The position numbers and the translations under genes were made by a program. From the NCBI RefSeq assembly GCF_030232885.1, contig NZ_JASPGD010000009.1, positions 21,836 to 85,835 of the forward strand: a stretch of DNA of 64,000 bases, in the 5' to 3' direction. The stretch is from Corynebacterium sp. MSK297. GTDB taxonomy: Bacteria > Actinomycetota > Actinomycetes > Mycobacteriales > Mycobacteriaceae. Shown piece after piece: positions 20,277 through 28,449 of this stretch (position 1 is its first letter; every line of letters begins with the position of its first letter). Below the pieces are notes generated by a model, which did no database searches, was not told the DNA's origin, and saw nothing but the letters and a program-made list of their open reading frames with translations.

Positions 20277-22496
20277 CTAGTCGTCTTCTACAATTTCGAT
20301 GTGGCCAGTGCTTGGGTTATAGGTGATGGATCCGTGTTGGAAATTCACCTGGATCGGGGTGTTTCCGTCGTAGTTTTCCGGGGTGCTTGTCGGCAAGCCC
20401 AGTGCCTCTACCGCACCGTTAGCCCAAACGCGGGCGATCTCACCCCACAACGCCTGCGTGCCGGTTTCTTCCGAATCGACGATCACGCCGTTGTCGAACA
20501 CTGCGAAGTCAACGTCTGTACCGAATCCCGCGCCTGCGCCTGCGGTACCGATTCCGGTAATAGGTGTGCCTAATACCGGCCCCAGTAGAGCGTTGATCCG
20601 TGCCCAGGTTTGCTCGATAGTGGAATCTCCGGTCAGTTGCACTACGCGTCCGGTCAGGCCTGGAACATCGCCGAGCTTCAGCCCTGGAATGGCTTCGACT
20701 TGCGCCAAATTGTTGGCATTGTCAGGCAGGCTGCTGGTTTGTGAGTTTTTCAGCAGCGTCATCACGATAGGCGCGATCAAGCCAATTGCGGTGGCAGCTA
20801 TCGCGGCAAGGTTTTGACCTGGGGTACCGCTACCGTTTGGCGACGACGGGCGTCGCGGAGTAGTGCCCTGTGATTGGTTCGATTCTGATTGATTGGACTG
20901 AGACTGATTGGACTGAGACTGATTGGTCTGAGACTGATTGGACTGTGATTGGTTTGACTGAGACTGATTGTTCTGGGTCTGTCCCGGAGTGATTCCGGGG
21001 TTCCCCGCGATCATGTTTTTTACCTGGCTATAGGCCTGGTTCGTGGCCGCACGGATTAATGCCCATTGTTTTACGGCTTCGTCACCAGGGCATTCAGTGT
21101 TATCCACGTCGCGGTGGCCATGGAAGCGGTGAAATGTGCGGGTATCGCCGGCAGGGTAGCGGGCGTACTGGCTACCTTCGGAGGTTAGGGAGACGGTACC
21201 GGAAGGATCAAAACCAGATTGGGCCGCGCGCCAGCCAGCGATCTGACCTACGGAATTGATAGTAGGCTGCGGAACCGGAGCAATCTGGTGGTTACCAATC
21301 ATGGCGATCCCAAAGGTGCCGGTGTTGTACCCACCAGCGTGTGCGCCGAGAACACCGGCATTCAATCCATCGCGGCGGCCTTCGTAGATGGTGCCAAATT
21401 TGTCGACGAGCGCGTGGTATCCGATATCGCACCACCCCAGCGACTGCGTGTGGTACTGGTATGCACCGCGCACCTGGGCAGCCGCAGATTCACGGCTGTA
21501 ATTATTCATACCAGCGGTGTGATGCAGCGTCATCGCTTTGTAATCCATGCCGGTGGATCCGCAGTTACCGCGGAGGGACTCGTTGGCGCCCCAAGCTTGG
21601 CGGGTGACCACGCTAGGCATGCCCACGGCAAGGTTAGCGGTTTGCTGGATACCGGCGGGAGTAGCGCCTTCTTGGCCGTTAACGAAAACGGCGCTGAGCT
21701 CTTCCGCTTTCGGCAACGGTGCGACGCCAACGGCGTTCTCGGAGTGGGTGAGGTCTACAGAATCAGTGACTGGTTGGATGATTCCTTCTGAGGTTTCCAA
21801 TCCCGCTTTCGGGGTGTGCACCTGCGGCGAAATCTCGCGACTGTGGTCATTACGGTCATTATGGTCGCTGTGGGCATCCTGACTATCGGGGACTCCGAGG
21901 CTATCTTGTTCGTCATGGCTGTCGTGGCTGGCATGGTTCCCGTGGCTGTCGTGGCCCTCGTGGCCGTCGTAAAGGTCCACGCCGGCAAGCGAAACTTGGA
22001 CCTTGTTGGTCGGCGCGACATAAATCAGTTCGGTGCCTTGTTTACTGGCTTCGACAGGGGTGGGTAGTGGATGGGTTTCCAGCCATGGACCCCAGGAGCC
22101 ATCGGCGGCTTGGGCTCGGAAAAATGCGAGGACGTCGCGATTGCCCTCCCAGGTCAGCGCGAAAGAGTCGAATTCTTCGTCTTGAGTGAATTCTTGGACA
22201 GCACGGGACTCGCCGTTTGACAGATCATCGTGTCCGTGTCCGTGTCCGTGTCCGTGTCCGTGGTCATAGGCACCTTGGGTGGCGATAGCTGGGTCATCGA
22301 CGACGGTCGTGGTGCCGTTGGAAAAGCTCGTGGTCTTGAGCGTCGCTTCCACAGAATTGTGGCCGACACCGTGGGTATTTAATACCTGGCTACCACCGAA
22401 CGCAGTGGTTAGAACAAGGGCGGACGTACTTGTCAGAGCAATGGTAGGCGTGATCCAGCGGGGCCGAGAAGGAGATAAATGTCTGCGCATCCTCAT
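20277..22496 (-). CDS. Secreted N-acetylmuramoyl-L-alanine amidase with His-rich and NQSQ repeats and LGFP-type tail
   Basis: 739 residues. Signal peptide at 1-35. A (HG)n cluster spans 79-89 and an Asp/His/Ser-rich linker 177-219. The amidase_2/PGRP catalytic domain spans about 295-490; candidate Zn ligands are His325/His326 in TLHHTAG, His461 in GHRD and Cys469 in ECPG, with YHALVDKFGTIYEGR at 360-374. A linker of NQSQ-type repeats (509-543), a short hydrophobic stretch (~560-580) and a C-terminal region with LGFP-like repeats (WGEIARVWANGAVEALGLPT) follow. It cleaves the sugar-peptide bond of peptidoglycan outside the cell; LGFP repeats are associated with the mycolyl/arabinogalactan wall. 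The start has AAGGAG six bases upstream. First gene of an operon with the CDF exporter. Confidence 0.88.
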   Translation of the reverse strand: MRMRRHLSPSRPRWITPTIALTSTSALVLTTAFGGSQVLNTHGVGHNSVEATLKTTSFSNGTTTVVDDPAIATQGAYDHGHGHGHGHGHDDLSNGESRAVQEFTQDEEFDSFALTWEGNRDVLAFFRAQAADGSWGPWLETHPLPTPVEASKQGTELIYVAPTNKVQVSLAGVDLYDGHEGHDSHGNHASHDSHDEQDSLGVPDSQDAHSDHNDRNDHSREISPQVHTPKAGLETSEGIIQPVTDSVDLTHSENAVGVAPLPKAEELSAVFVNGQEGATPAGIQQTANLAVGMPSVVTRQAWGANESLRGNCGSTGMDYKAMTLHHTAGMNNYSRESAAAQVRGAYQYHTQSLGWCDIGYHALVDKFGTIYEGRRDGLNAGVLGAHAGGYNTGTFGIAMIGNHQIAPVPQPTINSVGQIAGWRAAQSGFDPSGTVSLTSEGSQYARYPAGDTRTFHRFHGHRDVDNTECPGDEAVKQWALIRAATNQAYSQVKNMIAGNPGITPGQTQNNQSQSNQSQSNQSQTNQSQSNQSQSNQSESNQSQGTTPRRPSSPNGSGTPGQNLAAIAATAIGLIAPIVMTLLKNSQTSSLPDNANNLAQVEAIPGLKLGDVPGLTGRVVQLTGDSTIEQTWARINALLGPVLGTPITGIGTAGAGAGFGTDVDFAVFDNGVIVDSEETGTQALWGEIARVWANGAVEALGLPTSTPENYDGNTPIQVNFQHGSITYNPSTGHIEIVEDD
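20875..20981. repeat. Degenerate repeats encoding the NQSQ linker of the amidase
   Basis: About seven to eight degenerate copies of a 12-15-base unit with the core GACTGATTGGACT (minus: NQSQS), encoding residues 509-543 of the amidase. Low-complexity linker between catalytic domain and C-terminal region. Confidence 0.8.
22231..22260. repeat. Hexanucleotide tandem repeat inside the amidase gene
   Basis: TGTCCG repeated five times on the plus strand; it encodes the His-Gly run on the minus strand. The unit length of 6 preserves the reading frame when copies are gained or lost. Confidence 0.9.
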
Positions 22497-22699
22497 GATG
22501 GACTCCTTGCAGGAAATAAATAAGCAGTGATGTGTTTTCAGATGCAGTAAGGTTTGGCCAAATTAGTTCATGCAACTGAAGTTACAAGTGTTTCTGATGT
22601 TATTAATGTTTCGACACGCCGTGAATTTTTATTATGAGAGTTACGAAAGGTTGCTAACTCTGGAATTAACTCTGAAATCCCAGGGCTGGAGTGAGCATG

Positions 22700-22741
22700 C
22701 AACAACCCGCAAGTATTCGGCTGAATACTTGCGGGTTGTTG
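22700..22741. terminator. Very stable 19-bp hairpin between the amidase and the flavin reductase genes
   Basis: A perfect 19-bp inverted repeat (22700-22718 with 22723-22741) around a GGCT loop. It lies 54 bases past the flavin reductase stop on the minus strand and 200 bases before the amidase start. No strong T-run follows on either strand, so intrinsic termination is likely but not certain. The rest of 22497-22794 holds the amidase promoter region and no credible gene. Confidence 0.6.
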
Positions 22742-22794
22742 ATTATTCGTTAGTTGTGGCCGAGGGATAAAACCTCAGCCTTAATTAAGCGAGC

Positions 22795-23322
22795 TTAGAT
22801 GGAAGATGGGCGCCATCCGGCCTCTGGCCAGCAATGGAATTCGCCGCCTTGGTAAAGCAATGGAGATACCGAGGCGTCGGAATCACATTCTTCGACTTCG
22901 ACAATCACAATGGTGTGATCGCCAGCGGGGGTTTTGGACTGGATCGTGCCAGAAAACCATGATGCGGCCCCGGATATCACCGGCACATCCAGTGCTGTGC
23001 GGTGAGTGTCGACCCCAGCGAAGCGGTCGATACCTTTCCGAGCAAATTGCTGTGCCAGTGGTGCTTGGCCTTGTGCCAATACTGAAATTGCAATTGGGTT
23101 GCCTTCGATGAGCTTCGGTAAAGATGATGAATGATTGCCGACCGATAGCATCACCAACGGTGGATCAAGCGAGAGCGACGAAAATGCGGATACTGTCATT
23201 CCAGCATCTGCTCCTTCGTGCAACGTGGTCACTACCGTGGTTCCTTTCGGGAAGGCTCCCGATGCACCACGGAGTTTGTCTTTGAGGCTGAACTCAAGAG
23301 TCGAACTTTGTGAATTTGTCAC
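22795..23322 (-). CDS. Flavin reductase (FMN-binding split-barrel) of a two-component monooxygenase
   Basis: 175 residues of the flavin reductase/DIM6-NTAB family: FPKGTTVVTT, MTVSAFSSLSLDPPLVMLSV (flavin-binding strand and SLDPPL signature, residues 42-61) and a C-terminal GEFHCW segment. It uses NAD(P)H to make reduced FMN or FAD for a partner oxygenase. The gene starts 3 bases after the acyl-CoA dehydrogenase-like gene, which is very probably that partner. The substrate is not shown by the sequence. Confidence 0.84.
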   Translation of the reverse strand: MTNSQSSTLEFSLKDKLRGASGAFPKGTTVVTTLHEGADAGMTVSAFSSLSLDPPLVMLSVGNHSSSLPKLIEGNPIAISVLAQGQAPLAQQFARKGIDRFAGVDTHRTALDVPVISGAASWFSGTIQSKTPAGDHTIVIVEVEECDSDASVSPLLYQGGEFHCWPEAGWRPSSI

Positions 23323-23325
23323 TGC

Positions 23326-24381
23326 TTAGCTTTCCTCGCGTGCCAATTGCCATTTCAGCTGACCTTCGGAAGGCGACTGTACAGGAATAAACGTCGCTTC
23401 ACGGTAACGGCGAGATGCTGGGGACGACTGTGCATAGCCAGCACCGCCTGCAACGCGGATCTCAAGATTAGCGGCCTGAACGGCAGCTTCTGCCGCATTG
23501 AGCCGTAGACGCAGCAGATCCGCGAACGTTACCTGCTCACCGGAAGCAGTTTTTTCTGCAATGGATTCCTGGGTCGAGATCAGCTCCGTGATCTTGTCGT
23601 AGGTCTGTGCCACGTCATCGGCAAAAACTTCGTTAATGCCCACCGTCTTTCCGCTTGCTGCAGCAATCGCGGATTCTGCAACTCCGAGACATTCTGAGCT
23701 CTGCAGAAGCAAGAACGCAGGGCGCACTCGTGGCAGATAATCCTGAAAGCTTGTGGTCAAGATGTTTTCTTCTGCGATGAAGACATCGTCGAATTCGACC
23801 CATGCAGAAGCGGTGGCATTGAGTCCCAGCAACCCGAAAGGGGTACCGAGGGTGAGACCTTCTGCGTTGCCGTCGACGACGAATAAAATCTGCCCGCCCT
23901 GATCGGAGTGTGCGCCAGAGACAATGATGGAATCATCAGCCAAGTTCGAGGCCCACTTTAACTTACCGGATACTTTATATCCTCCGTCAACTGCTCGTGC
24001 CTGCAAATCAAGATCCCCGGCACCGGCAGCATATTTAAAGACTGAAGCCATGCCCGTGACACCGGGGCGGGTGCCATTTTCAATAGCCTCAATGAGCTGT
24101 GGGTGCTGGGTATCGGCGGCTTTCAAGTAAGTCAAAACCATGAGGTCTGCCCAGGTACTGAAAGCGATAGACAGATCCTCACGGGCCAAACCGCGTACCA
24201 AGCGAACGGTGGCGACGAGATCGTCGGTGTTAAGCAGGCCGTGCTGAGCCAAAAGTTCGAGGCCATAGCGTGCTGGCTTTTCGCCTTTGTCGACAGCGGA
24301 AGCGTTTTCCTGCAGTGTTGTGCGGATATCCTCGGGAATCTCCAAAGGGGCTAATTCAATATTGTGTGATTCGGTAGTCAT
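23326..24381 (-). CDS. Acyl-CoA dehydrogenase-fold flavin-dependent monooxygenase (DszC/SeuC-like)
   Basis: 351 residues with the acyl-CoA dehydrogenase fold: helical N-terminal domain (1-110), beta middle domain with GVTGMASVFKYAAG and GYKVSGKLKWASNLADDSI, and a C-terminal helical bundle ending GGAGYAQSSPASRRYREA. The usual catalytic glutamate of true dehydrogenases is not evident, and the adjacent gene is a flavin reductase, so a group D monooxygenase (DszC type) is the better call. C. glutamicum has similar proteins in its sulfonate/sulfonate-ester loci; organosulfur use is therefore a guess. An AAAGGCG Shine-Dalgarno precedes ATG. Confidence 0.7.
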   Translation of the reverse strand: MTTESHNIELAPLEIPEDIRTTLQENASAVDKGEKPARYGLELLAQHGLLNTDDLVATVRLVRGLAREDLSIAFSTWADLMVLTYLKAADTQHPQLIEAIENGTRPGVTGMASVFKYAAGAGDLDLQARAVDGGYKVSGKLKWASNLADDSIIVSGAHSDQGGQILFVVDGNAEGLTLGTPFGLLGLNATASAWVEFDDVFIAEENILTTSFQDYLPRVRPAFLLLQSSECLGVAESAIAAASGKTVGINEVFADDVAQTYDKITELISTQESIAEKTASGEQVTFADLLRLRLNAAEAAVQAANLEIRVAGGAGYAQSSPASRRYREATFIPVQSPSEGQLKWQLAREES

Positions 24382-24428
24382 GAAAGTCGCCTTTAAAGGT
24401 TTTATTAACGTCGTCTTATTAACAAGAA

Positions 24429-24459
24429 GGCAGCAGCCTCATTGTCCTAGGCTGCTGCC
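24429..24459 (-). terminator. Terminator after the OsmC-like gene
   Basis: 11-bp perfect stem (GGCAGCAGCCT at 24429-24439 with 24449-24459). Reading on the minus strand it is followed by TTCTTGTT. It separates the OsmC-like gene from the monooxygenase pair. Confidence 0.75.
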
Positions 24460-24502
24460 CTGGGGTCTGATCGCTGTGAGAAGGGAGTAACCGATTGAGA
24501 GG

Positions 24503-25048
24503 CTAGACCAACTCGTGGGTCAGGTTGGCTGGACGGGTGTAGGTGTTGACGACTGGGGACCACTGGATAGCGTCTGCGACGACCTTCTCGAGAGTTTCGC
24601 GTTCAGCATCACCATCGATATCCACCTTGACGCGAACGTCGGAAACACCCGGGCGGGCGTCCTCGCGTGGGCTCACACCCCAGGTTGGAGAGATGTCGAT
24701 ATCGGATTCGATATCGATGTTGATCTTGGTCAAAGTGATATTGCGGTGGGTAGCGATGGCCTGAATTCCGACGGAGATGCAGGCAGCCAGACCGGCCTGA
24801 GCGATCTCGGTTGGGTTAGGTGCGGAATCATCGCCGAGTAGTTTTGGTGGTTCGGCAACCAGGGTTGGTTCCAGATCGCGTACCTGGGTGTAGTTACGGA
24901 ACTGGCCATCTGCCTCGGTGTGGGTGCGGATGACCTTCTTGCCGCCTTCAGGGTTTTCGGCGTTCTTGTTGGCCATCGCCTGCAGGTTGTCGCCATCAAT
25001 TGGTGCGAGTGGTTCGCCGGCCTTGTGGTTTGGAGTTAGATCAGACAT
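24503..25048 (-). CDS. OsmC/Ohr-family protein
   Basis: 181 residues with the OsmC fold: an N-terminal extension, strand region LVAEPPKLLG, and the central helix QAGLAACISVGIQAIA carrying Cys90. Many peroxidase members have a second cysteine in the C-terminal CPVxxT-like motif. Here that segment reads WSPVVNTYTRP, with Ser164 in the cysteine position. A classic two-cysteine organic hydroperoxide reductase is therefore doubtful; a one-cysteine member of unknown role is more likely. AAGGAGG lies 8 bases before ATG. Monocistronic by the downstream hairpin. Confidence 0.8.
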   Translation of the reverse strand: MSDLTPNHKAGEPLAPIDGDNLQAMANKNAENPEGGKKVIRTHTEADGQFRNYTQVRDLEPTLVAEPPKLLGDDSAPNPTEIAQAGLAACISVGIQAIATHRNITLTKINIDIESDIDISPTWGVSPREDARPGVSDVRVKVDIDGDAERETLEKVVADAIQWSPVVNTYTRPANLTHELV

Positions 25049-25334
25049 GAGAACCTCCTTGAATTGCTGTGGCAGGCGCTCGTGCTTGCCACGTGGAATG
25101 ATCGCTAGGATAGCACTCTTGGTCTGCTCGTTTTAGACAAAGCGGTCTACACCTGCTGAACGGTGCAGGTCAGAGAGGGAAGAATGGGGTGTTGTACTGC
25201 ATAAATAGAATTTGATTTGTCTGCAAAATTGGTGACTAAATAGGTGAATAAAAATTTCTCATCACTGTTCATTTATCCAGTAGATTGTGCTGCTGCGCTT
25301 GGCTAGACGGTGCCGCTGGGCTAGGTCAAGTGAA
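25049..25334 (-). promoter_or_regulatory. Upstream region of the OsmC-like gene
   Basis: 286 bases without a convincing gene. It holds the OsmC-like promoter region on the minus strand and an AT-rich stretch (25190-25270). A small hairpin ACCTGC-tgaacg-GTGCAGGT lies near 25150. I see no known operator motif. Confidence 0.4.
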
Positions 25335-25658
25335 TTACCCTAAATGTCCCCGACCCAAACGCAGTAGCGCATTCGCGATATCTACGCCGTCGGCACCGAG
25401 CTCGTCGTGGAAAAAGTTGATGATCGCCACCTCGCGGGTGTGTACCAGACGCGTGCCACCGGAGCTCATACGCGTTTTACCAATTGCTTGGGCGACCTCA
25501 GTGCGCCGTTTTACCGCGGTGAGGATGATGTCATTCATCTTGTCGATCTCTTTGCGATAAGTCTCAATTTCTTTTTCTGACAGCGGATCATCAGTCCCGG
25601 TTGGGGTGCGCACAGAGAAATTCGAAGCCACGTTGTCTATCTGGTTCATACGGGGCAT
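25335..25658 (-). CDS. csm: Chorismate mutase (short AroQ type)
   Basis: 107 residues from ATG at 25658 (alternative ATG at 25649; a longer in-frame opening to 25703 has no conserved sequence). It closely matches the corynebacterial enzyme: RTPTGTDDPLS, EIDKMNDIILTAVKRRTEVA, IGKTRMSSGGTRLVHTREVA and a C-terminal LRLGRGHLG. The C. glutamicum enzyme is strongly activated by complexing with DAHP synthase, and the C-terminal Leu-Gly end needed for that contact is present. It converts chorismate to prephenate for phenylalanine and tyrosine. Divergent from pcrA. Confidence 0.92.
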   Translation of the reverse strand: MPRMNQIDNVASNFSVRTPTGTDDPLSEKEIETYRKEIDKMNDIILTAVKRRTEVAQAIGKTRMSSGGTRLVHTREVAIINFFHDELGADGVDIANALLRLGRGHLG

Positions 25659-25745
25659 TCTACTGTGGTGGCGGTTACAAGACGGAATACGAAGGTGAAA
25701 CAATAAAACGGTGAAATAGTAGGCGAAATAGTAGTTTGGAAGATT

Positions 25746-28421
25746 ATGAATTCATCGCCGTTTCAGCCTCGCCCGCAAGCTAGTGATTCACAGAGTAATG
25801 CACCATACAATCCTGCAACATACAGTCCTGAGCCATCGTTATTCGGCGGTACACAACCCCGTGGTTTTCCGCCACGTGATACCGAGCTGCCGGATGGTGG
25901 CAACAGAACAAACCCGAGGCCACAATCGGCTGAACATCTTATTGCCGGGCTGAACGAGCAACAACGACAGGCAGTGGAGCATTCTGGAAGCCCGTTGTTG
26001 ATCGTTGCGGGCGCAGGCTCCGGCAAAACCGCGGTGTTGACCCGGCGCATTGCGTATTTGATGCAGCAGCGGGGCGTAGCACCCCACCAAATTTTGGCGA
26101 TTACCTTTACCAATAAGGCTGCCCGAGAGATGCGAGAGCGCGTCGGCCAGCTCGTCGGTCCTGTTGCCGAGCGCATGTGGGTTGCCACTTTCCACTCGAC
26201 GTGTGTGCGGATCCTACGTCAGCACGCTCATCTTGTCGACGGCCTGAATACTAATTTCAGCATCTACGACGGCGACGATGCCCGCCGATTGCTGTCGATG
26301 ATCGCCAAGGACATGAATCTAGACCTGAAGAAATTTACCGGCCGGGTGCTAGCGAATGCGATCTCAAACCATAAAAATGAATTGCAGGGGCCAGCCGCGG
26401 CAGCCTCTGCGGCAGCGACCACGAAAAATCCCTTCGATACTGCTGTCGCAGAAGTCTATGCCGAATATCAACGTCGTCTGCGGGCAGCGAATGCCGTGGA
26501 TTTCGACGATCTCATCGGAGAGATCGTGCGGATTTTCCGGGAGCACGCACACATCGCTGAATATTACCGGCGGCGCTTCCGGCACGTGCTGATCGACGAG
26601 TATCAGGACACCAACCATGCACAGTACGCGCTGGTGGCAGCGCTCGTCGGCAAGAACAGCGGTGCGCAGTCACATCCGGAACGCATTAGCGCCCCAGAGT
26701 TATGTGTGGTTGGCGATTCTGACCAGTCGATCTATGCCTTCCGCGGCGCCACCATCCGCAATATCGAAGAATTTGAACGCGATTATCCGCAGGCGCGCGC
26801 GATTTTGTTGGAGCAAAATTACCGGTCAACGCAGAATATTTTGACTGCTGCCAACGCAGTGATCACTAATAACGAGGGGCGGAGAGAGAAAAAACTGTGG
26901 ACCGATCAGGGCGCAGGCGAAAACATTATTGGGTATGTGGCGGACAACGAACATGATGAGGCGCGGTTTATCGCCTCCGAGATCGACACGCTCAGCGACC
27001 AGGGATATAGCTACAACGATATTTCGGTGATGTACCGGACGAATAACGCTTCCCGTGCGTTGGAAGATATTTTCATCCGCTCGGGTATCCCATACAAGGT
27101 AGTCGGTGGCACGAAGTTCTACGAGCGTAAAGAAATCCGCGACATCGTGGCCTATCTGCGTGTATTGGAAAATCCGGATGACACCGTCAGCATGCGACGA
27201 ATAGTCAATGTCCCGAAGCGGGGCATTGGTGATAAAGCCCAGGGGCAACTCGCTGTGCACGCTGAAAACCACAATATTAGCTTCGGCAAAGCCCTGGAAG
27301 CAGCAGCTGCCGGAGAAATAGCTGGCCTCAGTGCGCGGGCGCGGAATGCACTGCGTGGTTTTGCCGAGATGCTCGCCACCGTGCGGGAAGAAATTCCTTC
27401 GATGACTAATGCAGCCACTGGCCAGCCGCACCTCGGTGAATTGATTGCTCGTATTCTCGATATCACCGGCTACAAAGCGGAATTAGAAGCGTCCAATGAC
27501 CCGCAAGATGGCACCCGGTTGGACAACCTGAACGAGTTGGTATCGGTAGCGCGCGAATTTTCCTCTGATGCGGCAAACGCCGCTGGATTAGACGAAACAG
27601 ATATCAATGGTGCAAACGATGGCAATGCTGTCGACGAAGGCAATGCTGTCAATGGTGCCGCTGGCGCAGGCGATGGGCTGGAAGATGGTGAATCCCCAGC
27701 AGGTTCGTTGGCTGCATTTCTGGAAAAGGTATCCCTGGTTGCTGATGCCGATCAGATTCCAGACCACGAGCATGGCGTCGTTACCCTCATGACCCTGCAC
27801 ACAGCCAAGGGACTGGAATTTCCGGTGGTGTTTGTCAGCGGTTGGGAAGACGGGCAATTTCCACACATGCGTGCACTTGGTGATCCACACGAATTATCCG
27901 AAGAACGCCGCCTGGCGTATGTGGGCATTACGCGAGCGCGGAAGAAACTCTATCTGACTCGGGCGATGATGCGTTCTGCCTGGGGCCGCCCGGTGGAAAA
28001 CCCCGCGAGCCGGTTTTTGGCGGAAATCCCGTCGGAAGTCATCACCTGGAAACGTGAAGAACCCACCGCAGGCCCGGGCTCTGGATGGGGCGCTGGTGGT
28101 TCTAGCTTCACTAGCTTTGGTGGAGGCGATGATGATTCTTGGGCAGAAATGTCGTACGGGGCACGCCGTTCGCGCCGGATGCGTGGTTCTACTGCGTCTT
28201 CCCCTTTGCAGCAGAACCGTTCCGGTATCCCGGACAAGAAAACCGGTGGCGCGAAATTAGAGCTTGCCGTTGGAGACAAGGTCAATCACGCCAAATATGG
28301 TTTGGGCACCGTGATTTCTGCGGATGGCCAGGGAGCGCGTGCTACCGTGACCATTGACTTTGGTTCTTCAGGAACTATTCGCTTGATGTTGGTGGGTGCG
28401 CCGCCTATGGAGAAACTCTAG
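25746..28421 (+). CDS. pcrA: ATP-dependent DNA helicase PcrA/UvrD
   Basis: 891 residues. A Pro/Ser-rich N-terminal ~60 residues precede the UvrD core, then Walker A GAGSGKT (about 91-97), VAPHQILAITFTNKAAREM, DEYQDTN (Walker B), GDSDQSIYAFRGA, EQNYRST, TLHTAKGLEFPVVFV and LAYVGITRARKKLYLT. A low-complexity Ala/Asn/Gly insertion sits near 620-650, and a C-terminal Tudor-like domain (LELAVGDKVNHAKYGLGTV) that in PcrA binds RNA polymerase. It unwinds DNA 3'-5' in repair and replication restart. It converges on the first M23 gene. Confidence 0.95.
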   Translation: MNSSPFQPRPQASDSQSNAPYNPATYSPEPSLFGGTQPRGFPPRDTELPDGGNRTNPRPQSAEHLIAGLNEQQRQAVEHSGSPLLIVAGAGSGKTAVLTRRIAYLMQQRGVAPHQILAITFTNKAAREMRERVGQLVGPVAERMWVATFHSTCVRILRQHAHLVDGLNTNFSIYDGDDARRLLSMIAKDMNLDLKKFTGRVLANAISNHKNELQGPAAAASAAATTKNPFDTAVAEVYAEYQRRLRAANAVDFDDLIGEIVRIFREHAHIAEYYRRRFRHVLIDEYQDTNHAQYALVAALVGKNSGAQSHPERISAPELCVVGDSDQSIYAFRGATIRNIEEFERDYPQARAILLEQNYRSTQNILTAANAVITNNEGRREKKLWTDQGAGENIIGYVADNEHDEARFIASEIDTLSDQGYSYNDISVMYRTNNASRALEDIFIRSGIPYKVVGGTKFYERKEIRDIVAYLRVLENPDDTVSMRRIVNVPKRGIGDKAQGQLAVHAENHNISFGKALEAAAAGEIAGLSARARNALRGFAEMLATVREEIPSMTNAATGQPHLGELIARILDITGYKAELEASNDPQDGTRLDNLNELVSVAREFSSDAANAAGLDETDINGANDGNAVDEGNAVNGAAGAGDGLEDGESPAGSLAAFLEKVSLVADADQIPDHEHGVVTLMTLHTAKGLEFPVVFVSGWEDGQFPHMRALGDPHELSEERRLAYVGITRARKKLYLTRAMMRSAWGRPVENPASRFLAEIPSEVITWKREEPTAGPGSGWGAGGSSFTSFGGGDDDSWAEMSYGARRSRRMRGSTASSPLQQNRSGIPDKKTGGAKLELAVGDKVNHAKYGLGTVISADGQGARATVTIDFGSSGTIRLMLVGAPPMEKL

Positions 28422-28433
28422 GAGTGCTCTTGG

Positions 28434-28449
28434 GGCGCTATTTAGCGCC
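28434..28449. terminator. Short hairpin between pcrA and the M23 gene
   Basis: GGCGCT (28434-28439), ATTT loop, AGCGCC (28444-28449), overlapping the end of the M23 gene and 12 bases past the pcrA stop. No T-run; possible weak bidirectional terminator. Confidence 0.4.

Noticed and set aside
22570..22770. Small open frame in the amidase upstream region
   Set aside because: It runs through the 19-bp hairpin and has no ribosome binding site or conserved features.
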